DNA from: Punctularia strigosozonata HHB-11173 SS5 | Taxonomy: Eukaryota; Basidiomycota; Agaricomycetes; Corticiales; Punctulariaceae | Length of the DNA: 64,000 nucleotides | Assembly (NCBI RefSeq): GCF_000264995.1 | Contig: NW_006767443.1 | Span: forward strand, 72,280-136,279 | Direction: 5' to 3' | Shown: positions 50,524 through 60,494 of the stretch, piece by piece | Numbering within the stretch: position 1 is the first letter of the stretch | Layout: each line of letters starts with the position of its first letter | Position numbers and translations under genes: made by a program | The notes under the pieces: model-generated | Databases searched by the model: none | Seen by the model: only the letters and a program-made list of their open reading frames with translations | Told to the model about the DNA's origin: nothing

Positions 50524-50528
50524 TAATA

Positions 50529-50943
50529 GAGCCGTTTGGCAAACGATAAATATCGAAATCCTTGAAACTTTCCCAGCCCCACCTCGATAATTATCCGAAA
50601 CTTTCTTCCACGAGTTTCGAAACTTCTGTCCAGCGCAACAACCGTTTTTGGGTCAGGTAGCACTGCCACAATTCTGCCATCCATGTTGTACATCGGGTCG
50701 CACGTCGTACAACGCGGCGCCAGACCCGTGCGATAGCCTTCATGACTAGCTGTATCATAGACTCTGAGTTAGGGTTGGCAATTGATGAGTGAAGGTGAGG
50801 TCGAAGCTGCAAAGGCGAATGCGCAAGCTCGATGACGGTGACATAAGCGCTGCGCTCGCGTGGCAGGTTTCGATACAATCCCAAAACGTTTCGGGAAAGT
50901 TCCGAAACCAAAGTTCCGATATTTATCGTTTGCCAAACGGCTC
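50529..50943. mobile_element. 415-bp non-autonomous DNA transposon (MITE-like) with 27-bp terminal inverted repeats
   Basis: Bases 50529-50555 and 50917-50943 are perfect 27-bp inverted repeats starting GAGCCGTTTGGCAAACGATA. Both are flanked by TAATA (50524-50528 and 50944-50948), the likely 5-bp target duplication. Imperfect inverted similarity (GAAACTT/AAGTTTC-type blocks) continues inward for about 60 bases on each side. There is no transposase: the minus-strand frame at 50591-50911 resembles nothing known. If the outer TA pair is counted as element sequence, the ends read TAGAGCCG and the target duplication shrinks, so the superfamily is unresolved. Near-perfect ends suggest a fairly young insertion. 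Confidence 0.85.
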
Positions 50944-51126
50944 TAATAAGCTAAAAATCAGCTTCGTCTCACAATGGACAGGATACGGGCTGTGCGGAGG
51001 ATCTATTTGTTCCAGATGACCTTACCTACTGCTGCGCTGCTGCGTGGCACTCGGTGTTTACCCCGTACTCTGTCATACCCTGGCGAAGCTTGACTCTCTT
51101 GAACGCTGGTCGTCAACGAACTTGTC

Positions 51127-52986
51127 ATGGCTATGCTGAACACCTCCGACGCACGCATTAACACTGCATACAAGGCCGTGTTGAATGGAAAGGCAGGAGA
51201 TTGGTGAGGTCTCGGCCCGTTCGTTGAGTTAGTGTTTAACGGAGACCTTCGGCTGTCATCCAGGCTTCTCCTAAGCTACGGTGAAGTGAGTGTGGTTTAT
51301 CGATGTTTGACATCAGGTATCGTACTTACCTTGGACTTCTACGTCACAGAGTCCCAACAGCGCGGCCTTGTACAGCTCAGGAGCCGCCGGTTTGTACGAG
51401 CTCAAAGACAACATTCATGAAGATTACGTTTTCTTCGGGTTCTATCGCGAAGAAATCGATGGAGACACCTACTATGTGTTGATCACGTATGCCCCTGAAT
51501 CATTGAAGGGAAAGGCACGAGGTACGTGTCCATGTCAGATTTTGCTATGCCTGCTCATGGGTTGAGATGCCTTCATCAGCATCGACTATCATGCATTCAC
51601 GTTGCGTCGGGACCGTATTCAGCGCAAGTCACCAATTCACCTCTGTTATATTATGTCCAACCACATCGCCCTATAGGTTCCAAAGGCCGTGATCACAGTT
51701 TCAAGGAAGGATGAAATCGAGAGTCACGCCGTAATGAGGGCAATTCGTGAACAACTAATTGCTCGTCGTTCGTCATCCACGAAGCTCCACTCGGCGCCAA
51801 AAACATTCCTTGGACGCAGAAGCCGTCGTGCTGTCTCCGACAACACACAGCGGAAACAATCGCATTCACCGGGCAGTAGCTCCATCGGATCGCTGCTTTC
51901 TCCAAGTTCGTCGGACGACGATGCACCGCCTCCACCCCCGCCAAAGGATGATAAGTTTACATCTCCGACCCGCTTGCGAGCGCCATCGCCCCCTGGTCCC
52001 GTTACAGTAAGTCGAACTTTGGTCGTTGTAGCTACAGGCTGACCTGACATCTACTTAACAGATGGTTGTACCAGCACCTTCTTCACCACCGGATGCGAAA
52101 CCCTCCGTGCACGCGTGGAAATCGCTTGTTCCGCGACCTCGTCCTGATCCAGTAGAGCGAGCCCGCCTGCGTGCGGAGGCGCGTCTTAGGCAAGAGGAAG
52201 AGGAACGTGTAGCTCTCGAGGAAGAAAGGTTACGGCAGGAGCGACATAGGCTTGAGAAACTGGCGCTTGAACGACAGTATGAGTTGGAAGAGCATGATCG
52301 AAAACAGCGTATCGATGAAGAAGTTCGGAGAGCTGCTGCGGAGCGTCGGAGGAAGGAGGCTTTACAACGGCAGGAGGAGGAGGAACGCCTACGACTACTG
52401 CGGGACAAAAGGCAAGCGGAGAAGGAGCGTCGGCTGGAAGAAACGCGTCGCATTGAAAAATGGAGGGCCGAGCGTGCTAAACAGCTCCAAGAACGAGAGA
52501 AGGCACGTGCATCTGCGCGAGCAAGTGCCGAACTGGAACGTAAATCTCGTCTGTTGTCGGCCGATCAAAGCGCAACGGAGGGATGGGTCACCGTGCAGGT
52601 TGAACCTCTGATGGTCTGGCGTAGACGATTCTTCAAGATACGATTGCAGGACGGCGATATGCTCCTCTATAGGACCAAGCTGGAGAGCGAGAAGAGCGGC
52701 GCCAAACCTGTCGACGTTATCAAGATACGAGACGTAAAAAGACTTATGGAGTGGTCGGAAGACGACCGTGAAGGCGATAACGAGCGTCTACAAGAGCTCG
52801 AAGCTATACCCAACTCCTTCGCCCTGGATTTCGGTCAAGCCGAACGGAGTCTCTCTATGCTCTTCGCCGATACTGCTGCGGAGAAGGTCAGCATTAATTT
52901 CTTTACCCATCCTGTCCAAAGTTCGATGAATTGTCGCACTTCAGGATACAATCATGGCCCTCGTGGCACGAGCAGCTGGCTTGTAA
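51127..52986 (+). CDS. ADF/cofilin-homology protein with coiled coil and C-terminal PH-like domain
   Basis: Start MAMLNTSDARINTAYKAVLN (the ADF-H opening helix), then WLLLSYGE, then AALYSSGAAGLYELKDNIHE, YVFFGFYREEIDGDTYYVLI, and an actin-binding helix block ASTIMHSRCVGTVF. The ADF-H module (about 140 residues) is followed by a Ser-rich linker with a PPPPPP run. A long Glu/Arg coiled coil comes next (RLRQEEEERVALEEERLRQE). Last is a PH-like domain (TEGWVTVQVEPLMVWRRRFF to SLSMLFADTAAEK) ending in a short exon DTIMALVARAAGL, stop at 52984-52986. The ADF-H module suggests actin binding and the PH module membrane or protein binding, so a cortical actin adaptor is a fair inference. Joins between about 51520 and 51690 are the least certain. 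Confidence 0.75.
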
Positions 52987-53228
52987 TTTTTAAAACTTGG
53001 CCCAACTACCCTGGTTACTTCGATACCCCTGTTGTATGTGTATATCTGGGATAACTTGTATGATACGCGACGATTTTTGTCTCGCTGCGAGCAGACGAAA
53101 GGTAGGAAGAATTTGATTCATGGATTACTTGGTCTTGTTCTACTGTGTCCGGTAGGAACTACTATGACGCAATCGGGTGATGATTGTATGTGTATACGTC
53201 TCCGCCCTTCATCTGATTGCTTTGAACT

Positions 53229-53916
53229 ATGGTGTCGCGAGCAGCTCTCCTGTCATCAGCACAAGGTCTCATATCCGACTTCTCCCAGAAGGAACCCATT
53301 GATCGCCTTCTTTCGCACTTCAGTCGGACGCATGCATGCGAAGCGTTTGAGCATGGAGAGCCGTGTCTAGGTTCGCTCCGAGAGTCCAATCGAAAGTAGC
53401 AGGGCAAGGCTGACGCTGGAGTTACATTGTTATCGCAGCTCCCTTCCTAGGGCGCCCATTCTCTGGCCTGGATCAGATCAGGAGGTACTTCGCCATGCTG
53501 CAAGTATGCATACCATCCGTCTATTAGGGATAACGATTAGATGGTTTACGAGGTACTCGCATAGGACTACCTAACGTACGAAAACATGACCTTCGACCAG
53601 TTCTGCGTCGACGCCGAATCGCGGCGCGTCAGTTGCGTAGGGAAGGCGAAGTTCACATGGGTGAAGCCCAACCCAGGTGAGTTAATTCGGCGTGATTAAA
53701 GCATCTCTCCGACGATCCCTGCCAGATGGTCCGAGTGTTAGCCAGGAGCAGAGTTGGAACGAAATCTTCCACTATTTGCTGGACTTCGATGACTCACCAG
53801 AACCAAAGATCACGAACTATCAGGTATGGGCAGATTCCGGCGCAGCTTATCTTGCTGGACGAGGAGAGCTTTCGAAAGTCAGAGAGAGCACTGATACGAA
53901 CAAGCTGATGAAGTAA
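53229..53916 (+). CDS. Small NTF2-like (SnoaL-fold) protein
   Basis: Four exons not visible as one open frame. Exon 1 is ATG 53229 (MVSRAALLSSAQGLISDFSQ, then RLLSHFSRTHACEAFEHGEP). Exon 2 starts at about 53450 (GRPFSGLDQIRRYFAMLQ). Exon 3 is DYLTYENMTFDQFCVDAESR with VGKAKFTWVKPNP. Exon 4 is QSWNEIFHYLLDFDD, KITNYQVWADSGAAYLAGRG, stop 53914-53916. All three introns are GT-AG and in frame, giving about 155 residues. The pattern (an opening helix, a F.F.WV..G-type strand series, then DYQVWADSGAAYLA near the end) matches fungal NTF2-like proteins. Their function is mostly unknown; the fold binds small ligands or dimerises. Confidence in the gene is higher than in any activity. Confidence 0.72.
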
Positions 53917-54223
53917 CCGAATGCAATTAGTACATAGCAACGTTATGTATCCAGTGACAATTCCCCGATCGCTTTGTCTAGGAGCAAGTCGACATTCCCA
54001 TTTCCTTTAGACCACTGAACGACATGCGCGTCCACGAAGCACGATTGAAAAGGCTGAAAACATCGAGGCAAAGAGCCGGTCCGCTTGCCATGTTGCGCCG
54101 CCTGAATCAGCTTAACGGTTGCAGGGGCAATACAGAACGCGTGAGAAACCTCTGTACAGTTCACCCACGCTTCACCTGCCCCGAGTCTAGCACCTTGTCC
54201 GCCGCCAAAACAACCACTTCAAG
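53917..54223. other. Intergenic region upstream of the eL43 gene
   Basis: About 300 bases with no supported gene. It must hold the promoter of the ribosomal protein gene. Confidence 0.4.
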
Positions 54224-54824
54224 ATGGTGCGTTGGACCGTTGCTGCTGCATGATACGGTCTAAATATCTCGCAGACTAAACGCACCCGCAAAGTAGGCGT
54301 CACCGGAAAGTATGGAACGGCAAGTATCTACCCGCTAGCGGTATGGCAACCAGAAAGAGTTAATCCGCCTCCTTACAGCGTTACGGTGCGTCCCTGCGTA
54401 AGCAGGTGAAGAAGGTGAGACCATTCCCTGCCTGCCATTCGTCGTAGATGCTGATAGTATGCGTTCAGATGGAAATCACCCAGCACGCCCGTTACACCTG
54501 CACCTTCTGCGGCAAGGCACGTATTATCTCAACCTGACGCCTCCCACCAAGACGACCATGCATGCTTATGTTACGTCCACTAGGACTCTGTCAAGCGGAC
54601 TGCTGTCGGTATCTGGAAGTGCGGAGCCTGCAAAAAGGTCATCGCTGGTGGCGCTTGGACAGTATCAACGACGGCGGCTGCCACCGTACGAAGGTATGTT
54701 CCTCCTCTGAACATGCCTTACACCACATTGCTCTCTACTCGCCATTATTGCTGCCGTATATCGCATGCTGACATATGGCGATCGCAGCACCATCCGCCGC
54801 CTCAGGGAAATCAACGAGGCATAG
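54224..54824 (+). CDS. RPL43: 60S ribosomal protein eL43 (Rpl43, L37a)
   Basis: A 92-residue protein from six exons: 54224-54226 (the ATG alone), 54275-54319, 54379-54414, 54469-54516, 54584 to about 54693, and 54788-54824. It reads M + [79 protein letters not shown] and [11 protein letters not shown]. Four Cys (CTFC and CGAC) form the C4 zinc ribbon. Size and sequence match eL43 exactly. The first intron directly follows the start codon (ATG/GTGCGT). Introns 2 (54320-54378) and 4 (54517-54583) use GC donors (GCAAGT, GCACGT). No single open frame reveals this gene, so it is easily missed. It is a structural component of the large ribosomal subunit. Confidence 0.95.
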
Positions 54825-55196
54825 ATTGTTTTATCGTCTTGTACCATGTCCTCTATTTTGCTACCGCATCCCGCCTTCTCTACTGCAATGTTATGCACAC
54901 GCCATGCTGCACCCATATGACATTCCAGTCCAGGGGTGGAATACAACCGGGAAGTCATTGTTCATGCTGTATGTACGTTGCGCAACGCGCACCCCAGCCG
55001 GGGCACACGAAGGTACACATCTTACGCTTGCGGGAAGACTACACAACCTATCGCTTCAGTAGATGAGGCAAGAGAGTGCAAGCTTTGGCCCTTGCCCTAC
55101 CAAGGACCACGTGCTTTCACCCGTTTGCCAACGGCCACGGACGCTCGGAGCTTGTTACTCTTGTGACGCGCTCATCTTCGAACTCGTTGCGCATTG
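54825..55196. other. Intergenic region between eL43 and the DUF829 gene
   Basis: No gene seen; short frames here have no family match. Confidence 0.4.
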
Positions 55197-56072
55197 ATGA
55201 CTACAAGTCAACCGATTGCAGACACGCCCCTGGAACGCATCAGCGATTCAATATATTATTCACCGGCACTGGGAGTGAAATCCTCCGGGGTATCTAGCGG
55301 ACCCAGTGCCATTCTAATCCTTGCGTGGATGGGGGCAGCGCTGCCGCATGCAAAGAAGGTTCGCAGAGCTCCTATTCCATAATACTTGAGCCCTGAGATT
55401 ATGCTATGCCTGCAGTATGTGATAATGCATCGCCGACTATTCCCCAATACGCCTATAATCCTCGTTCTGTCATCACCACGACACTTCTTTCAGCGTGCTT
55501 CGACCCGCCATGCCTCTCTGCAACCGGCAATATCGTTGCTTCAAACCTCTCAAACCGACGACGGAACTTTGATCCATGTCCTCTCCAACGGTGGCGCGCG
55601 AATGTTGGACGACATGCTGTCATTGGCCCCGAACTTGGGAGGTTCGGGAACGAAGATCCTCTTCGATTCGACTCCTGGAGAACTGAACTTGAGGAACACC
55701 ATTTCGGCGTTCCTAGCGCCAATTCGACCATTCTACTTGCGCGCCATTGGATCCGTCCTGTTGGCGGTATTCTATCTCTTCACAGTATGGATGCCCACTA
55801 CGCTGTTCGGCTCGGTGAATGTCATAGAACGAGTGAGGCGGCACCTGAACGATCCGGCCATCGTATCCGTTTCAGATACGAAACGCGCGTACATCTATTC
55901 CGACGAGGATGAACTAGTGCAGTCATGGGCGGTGGAGAAACATGTCGCGGACGCGAAGCGTCAAGGATATGCGATGAATCTTGTCAAGATGTCTGGCTCC
56001 AGGCACGTCGAACACCTGCGCAAATATCCCAAGGAGTACGAAGATACCGTTTTGCTCCTCTGGAAGTCATAG
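55197..56072 (+). CDS. DUF829 / TMEM53-type alpha-beta-hydrolase-like protein
   Basis: Two exons (55197 to about 55360, then about 55416-56072; the acceptor could also lie slightly upstream). The protein of about 270 residues starts MTTSQPIADTPLERISDSIY. Family landmarks are LILAWMGAALPHAKK (core strand and loop), LFPNTPIILVLSS, LIHVLSNGGARMLDDMLS (nucleophile-elbow position reads SNGG), KILFDSTPGELNLRN, a hydrophobic segment around AIGSVLLAVFYLFTVWMP, AYIYSDEDELVQSWAVEKHV and SRHVEHLRKYPKEYEDTV with the late His. TMEM53 proteins sit at the nuclear envelope or ER; the biochemical activity in fungi is not established. Confidence 0.85.
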
Positions 56073-56212
56073 CAATAGCAAGTCTTGTTTTGGATACTGT
56101 GTTCACCCTGACAACGCAAAACTAGCACATTACGCGATACTATAGCAATGCTCAAATGGGACTAGTCCAGAGATGTTGTATTCTCCGACATACTAAGTAC
56201 CATACACGGTGC

Positions 56213-57856
56213 CTAATCACTCATTTCAGCCCAAACTCCCGCTAAAGCATTGTTGACTCGCTTTCCTTCCCTCCACCCACTGATGGCCGCCCCGTGCACG
56301 CTGGCGTAGCAATCCAGCTCGGTATGTTCTCCTGCAAAGCGCAGCCGCCCACCCCACAGCGGCCGACTGAGTTCAACAATGTCTAGTGGGGACGGTGCGT
56401 AATCCAAGTCCTCGCTCGCAGTGGCGGCTGGGATATAAGTATATGAACCTCGTGCATGTGGGTCGGATGACCAACGGGTGACGTGCGCTTGCAGCGGTGT
56501 TGGAGGCTTCCCGCCAGCCAGCGCCAGCTGGAATAGGCGGCTGGCGAGGAGGTCGTGCGCCCAGGTCTGCACCTCATCGTCCGGAAGTTGTTCGATCGCG
56601 TGGCCGGAGGAGCCGCCGAGATATAGCACAAGTATGGGATTGCCGTTAACGTGGGCGTAGGATTGTGCCCAAACCGGGATAGTATCGAGATAGTCTCGAG
56701 GAGATGCGTGCACGTTCGAAGTGGTCCCTGATAGTGATTGTCGAGATTCTCCGCCTTGCAAAATGGTGAAAAATCCGGGTTCCTGTGGCCACCATACGCG
56801 TGGGTATTGCAGTACGATTTTGTTTAGCAAGCCGAAGCCTAAACGGTTTATGGCAGCCATGCGCCGCGGAGGAAGCTTAGGCGTGAAGGATGGGCACCCT
56901 TCCGCGGATTTCAGCACGCCCAGCGGTATCGTGCAGATACACGATTTGGCAAGATACGTCCGCGTCGTGGAGTTATCGGCATTGATCACCGTCTCCACTT
57001 TGACGAGTTGCTGGTCCTCGTCGAAAGCGACCTCTCTCACTTGCTCGCCAAGCTTGATCTCTCCACCTGACGCGAGAACATTTTGCTGCAGCGGCTCCAG
57101 CAATTTGTCATAACCGTCCGCTACGACCGCATCTCCACCTTCGTACTCGCGCTCAAATCCCCAGTAGCGAAAACTGACGTTCTGAAGGTCAGCTCCGGTC
57201 CAGCCGTTCAGGCCGAGAGCAAACTGGGCTGCGTATCGCCGCTCTTGTTCGGTCGAGAAACGCGCCATGAACGGTGATTTTCTGTCCAGTAGCCAGGAAC
57301 CCAGAGACACAGAATGGTCAGGTTCGGAATTTTGAGATGCTTCACGGGAATCGACAAAGAACGCAGTTGCCACAGCGGAATCTAATCTGTCGGATGTTTC
57401 TTTGGCGAGTGCTGAGCCTGCTAACATGCTCAGTAAACGCCTCAATAAGGTGGTTGGACCGCAAACCGTCGGAACCAAACATCATGTTATCGCCATCCGC
57501 GTGGACCAAAGTCTGATACGATTGTTGGTCGATAATCTGGCCAGAGGCTCGAAATCGGCATGCCATACCAGCAGTTCGTAGTTGGACATAGTTTTCAAGG
57601 GATTTCCGTCCAGGCCATGCACAAAGCTATTTTTAATACCATCATATGCATTCATCCGCACTACTCGAGATGGCACGTACCTCGCTCCGTAATCTACTGG
57701 ACATGGATACCGCTGTCTTTCGGTATGAATGCGCCCACCGACACGATTGCGCGCTTCCACGACCAGTACCCTATGTCCTGCTCTCGATAGTAGAGATCCC
57801 GCGCTCAAGCCAGAGGCTCCAGCACCGATGATTATACACGGCAATATCGAAGTCAT
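56213..57856 (-). CDS. Flavin-dependent amine oxidase (polyamine oxidase / LSD1-like fold)
   Basis: Minus strand, start MTSILPCIIIGAGASGLSAG at 57856 with the FAD GxGxxG and VVEARNRVGGRIHTE. Three introns: about 57689-57632 (restores VDYGASFVHGLDGNPL), about 57565-57509 (ELL joins TLVHADGDNMMFGSDG) and about 57475-57427 (GSDG joins SALAKETSDRLDSA). Then one long exon to the stop at 56213. The C terminus has LWGGRLRFAGEHTELDCYAS and GAAISGWREGKRVNNAL, the second FAD-binding block. About 490 residues, the usual size for fungal polyamine oxidases. No SWIRM domain or clear signal peptide is present, so a cytosolic or peroxisomal polyamine or monoamine oxidase is likelier than a histone demethylase. 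Divergent with the CCCH gene, 130 bp apart. Confidence 0.85.
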
Positions 57857-57986
57857 AACTGTATGCGCAGAGGCGCGACAGCTCGTAAGAGACAGTGGGA
57901 GAAGTTGACTAAGCGGGTACGCATAGCAGGTTGACAACAAGTCGCCTGATCCGGATATCAACTACCCTGTTCTTCCACGCTCCGCC
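57857..57986. promoter_or_regulatory. Compact bidirectional upstream region (amine oxidase / CCCH protein)
   Basis: 130 bp between opposed start codons. As with the ubiquitin protease/DAK pair, both promoters must overlap here. No defined motif is obvious. Confidence 0.5.
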
Positions 57987-59363
57987 ATGTCCTCCTCAGA
58001 TGCTGCGCTGAAACTTGAGATCGCGAGACTCACAGGTGCCCCTCCTTTCCCCGGCCTTTGTCGCGCCTCTGACTTGTCTCATAGGTGCAATCAATCGCGC
58101 GAAGTCGGGCACTTCGACGCCCAACCCACAGCAAACACACCTCGCAAACTATATCAACCCCAGCTACAAACCGGTCAGCCAGTTTGCTCGAAGGCCACCA
58201 AGTTTTACGCAGTCCGTTCCTCCGGCTCCCGGTCCGTCAAAGAAACGCGACGTTGTCATCGGCGGGATCGCATTCGAGTCCTCCAGTCGCAGTCTAGTCC
58301 GCAAAGATCGTACGTCTTCTTTTCCCTATGATTTCCAGCAAGCGTCGAGCAGCCCGGTTCGCACGTAAACGACGCAATCGCAGTCTCGAAACCCTTCAAG
58401 CCTTCAGCCCGCCCATCCAAAGCAACCCATAAGTTCTCGCGAAATGCACATGGGCAAATGATCAATGATAGACGCGCGTACAAACCGAAGAGCTCGATGC
58501 GGCACTCTGGCCGTAATATGACTCTCAACAACAAGTTTGTCGCTGCCTCTCTGTGCCTAGCGCTGCCATATTGTCTCATACTGGATTTGGAATCAGGACC
58601 GGACGCTCGTCGACGAAACGTCGCAAGCTACTTGACAAGCCTTGCCCTCGCTTCACCACCACCGGTACGCCGTCGCTGTTCACTCGTGTCGTATGTATCT
58701 CCTGTGGCCCCAGACACTCACATCCGCCCAGGTTCCTGCAGCCGAGGATTAACTTGCGCGTATCAACACGATCCAGACAAGATTGCCATATGTTGGCCAT
58801 TCCTCCAAGGCAACTGCGCCAAGACGGCTGAGACCTGTGCTCTCTCGCATGATCCGATACCGCAACGGACCCCGTTGTGCGTTCACTTCGCCAACGCCGG
58901 CAGGTGCACGCGGACAAACTGCCCCTTCCCTCACGTCCGTGTGGGGCCTAAGCAAGGCGTTTGCCGTGACTTCGCTGTGCTCGGCTACTGCGACAAGGGG
59001 CTTGACTGCGAACATCAACATGTCCGCGAATGTCCCGACTTCGCCGATACCGGCGCGTGCATGATCAAGGGCTGCAAGTTGCCGCATGTTATCAGAGCAA
59101 ACCGGAATCGGAAACCTGTTCAGGCTGCTCTTGCTCACCGTGCTATTGCAGGAGGCGCAGAGACCGCTTCCGGCGCTGAACCGGAGTCCGAATCCCATGA
59201 ATCCGATGGTAATACTCATTCCTTCCTTCACCCTACAGTCGAAGATGCGCAGCTGGGAGACGAGTATATTTCCTTGACTTTCAACGAAAGCGAAGAAGAG
59301 GGGGAAGACAGTGACGAGGAACATGGTGATAGCGAAGCAGAAAGCGAAGGCGATGCCGTTTGA
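57987..59363 (+). CDS. CCCH zinc-finger protein of the ZC3H3 / Red5 type
   Basis: Multi-exon gene starting MSSSDAALKLEIARLTG, then AINRAKSGTSTPNPQQTHLA, a basic linker (YKPVSQFARRPPSFTQSV, DVVIGGIAFESSSRSLVRKD), then the zinc-finger array. The first finger is split: KPCPRFTTT joins GSCSRGLTCAYQHDPDK-type residues over about 58660-58730. The rest is continuous: AICWPFLQGNCAKTAETCAL, PLCVHFANAGRCTRTNCPFP, GVCRDFAVLGYCDKGLDCEH, ECPDFADTGACMIKGCKLPH. That makes five CCCH fingers in the spacing of human ZC3H3 and fission yeast Red5. The tail is acidic (EEEGEDSDEEHGDSEAESEG). Red5 belongs to the MTREC/NURS nuclear RNA surveillance assembly and ZC3H3 acts in mRNA polyadenylation and export; a similar nuclear role is inferred. 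Confidence 0.82.
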
Positions 59364-59599
59364 GTGCCGCCGACGTTGCACCTGAATTTATCTCGAGTAG
59401 TTGTTGGATCATATTTTGTATCTTTGCCTCTCAATACACTGCATTTTCCCTCGATGCGGCCTTCGCGCTGGCAACTTCTACGAACCTGGGATATATATAG
59501 CACGCTGATCATGAACGCACGGCGTCCATCTTGCGCGCTTTAATGCGCTCAGCGATGTTGAAGTCGCTGTACAATCCTTCTAGTCCGTACTCCGCGCCC

Positions 59600-60494
59600 A
59601 TGAACCAGCTAGACAACAGCCCTGCGTGTTTGTCCTATCTCACAATATACAATCCGTCGCTCAAGTCTCTGGAGCCCGGAGATGAGGATGCACAGGAGCA
59701 AGCCCACATCGTCTTCTATACGTCCCGCGATGGGGCTGTATCTCGCGACAAGCTCTTACGGCAGGTCGGACTCGCAAAAGCTCTTGTTAGTTTCGCCCAG
59801 TGAGAACTGTGTTCGGCTGATCTACCGACGTACCCATCTCTCTCTTTATCTGCAGTGCATTCGGTGCCCATGCTCCAGCGATCGAAGTGCACTCGCAAAG
59901 GCGCCGCATGGTGACGATCTCCCCTGAACCTGGATTCTGGATTCATGCCGTGAGCATGGGCTGGATTTTTGCATGTCGTCATCTTATTCCTGTCAATAAC
60001 TGTCAGTGTCTTGAGTTGAGGAAGACGACGCGGCCCGCGGTGGAATGCAAGCAACCGAAATCCGGAGGCAAAGTACAAGACAAATCTCAGGAACCTGCGG
60101 CACAAGCTGTAGTCGAATACGATGAAAGCTCGGTCAGCGATGTCGCTGTCCAGACGCAGCTACAGAACGGCTACGAGGAATTCAAGGCGAGCACTATGCC
60201 AGACATCCCGCCCTTTCGACCAGCATCTAATCCGTCTTGTGATAGATCCGCCATGGCTCCTTCACGTCCATCCTGGGTGCACTTGGGAAGGAAGCACTCG
60301 CTTTACAGTTAGAGCGCTTTTTCACCGTTTGGGCTGGGCATTGGGACGTTGAAGCCGCGGCTGACTTCGTGGATGACCGATGTGCGTGCCTACCGCATCC
60401 CCCGAAGTTCCCTACTCACATCGCTGGGGATGCTGCAGTGCCTGTAGGAGCCACTGTAGGCGCCAGTAGGCATCGGAGCAGGCACTCCCCGTAG
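59600..60494 (+). CDS. CCZ1: CCZ1-type vacuolar fusion factor, apparently C-terminally truncated
   Basis: The first exon opens MNQLDNSPACLSYLTIYNPS and continues EDAQEQAHIVFYTSRDGAVS and RDKLLRQVGLAKALVSFA. An intron at about 59801-59855 leads to AIEVHSQRRRMVTISPEPGF with WIHAV. These are the diagnostic N-terminal (first longin) blocks of Ccz1, which with Mon1 activates the Rab7/Ypt7 GTPase on late endosomes and vacuoles. A third exon includes NGYEEFK, which joins IRHGSFTSILGALGKEALAL and LERFFTVWAGHWD through a GC-donor intron (60187-60245). After FVDD the frame runs about 40 residues without family resemblance and stops at 60492-60494. Ccz1 proteins are normally 480-700 residues; here only about 280 are found and no later exon is recognisable downstream. 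The upstream ATG at 59531 or later in-frame positions are alternatives. Confidence 0.75.

Noticed and set aside
57427-57570. Apparent double frameshift in the amine oxidase gene, suggesting a pseudogene
   Set aside because: Two short GT-AG introns (about 57565-57509 and 57475-57427) plus one further upstream join all frames cleanly and restore GASFVHGLDGNPL and GSDGSALAKETSDR, so the gene reads intact.
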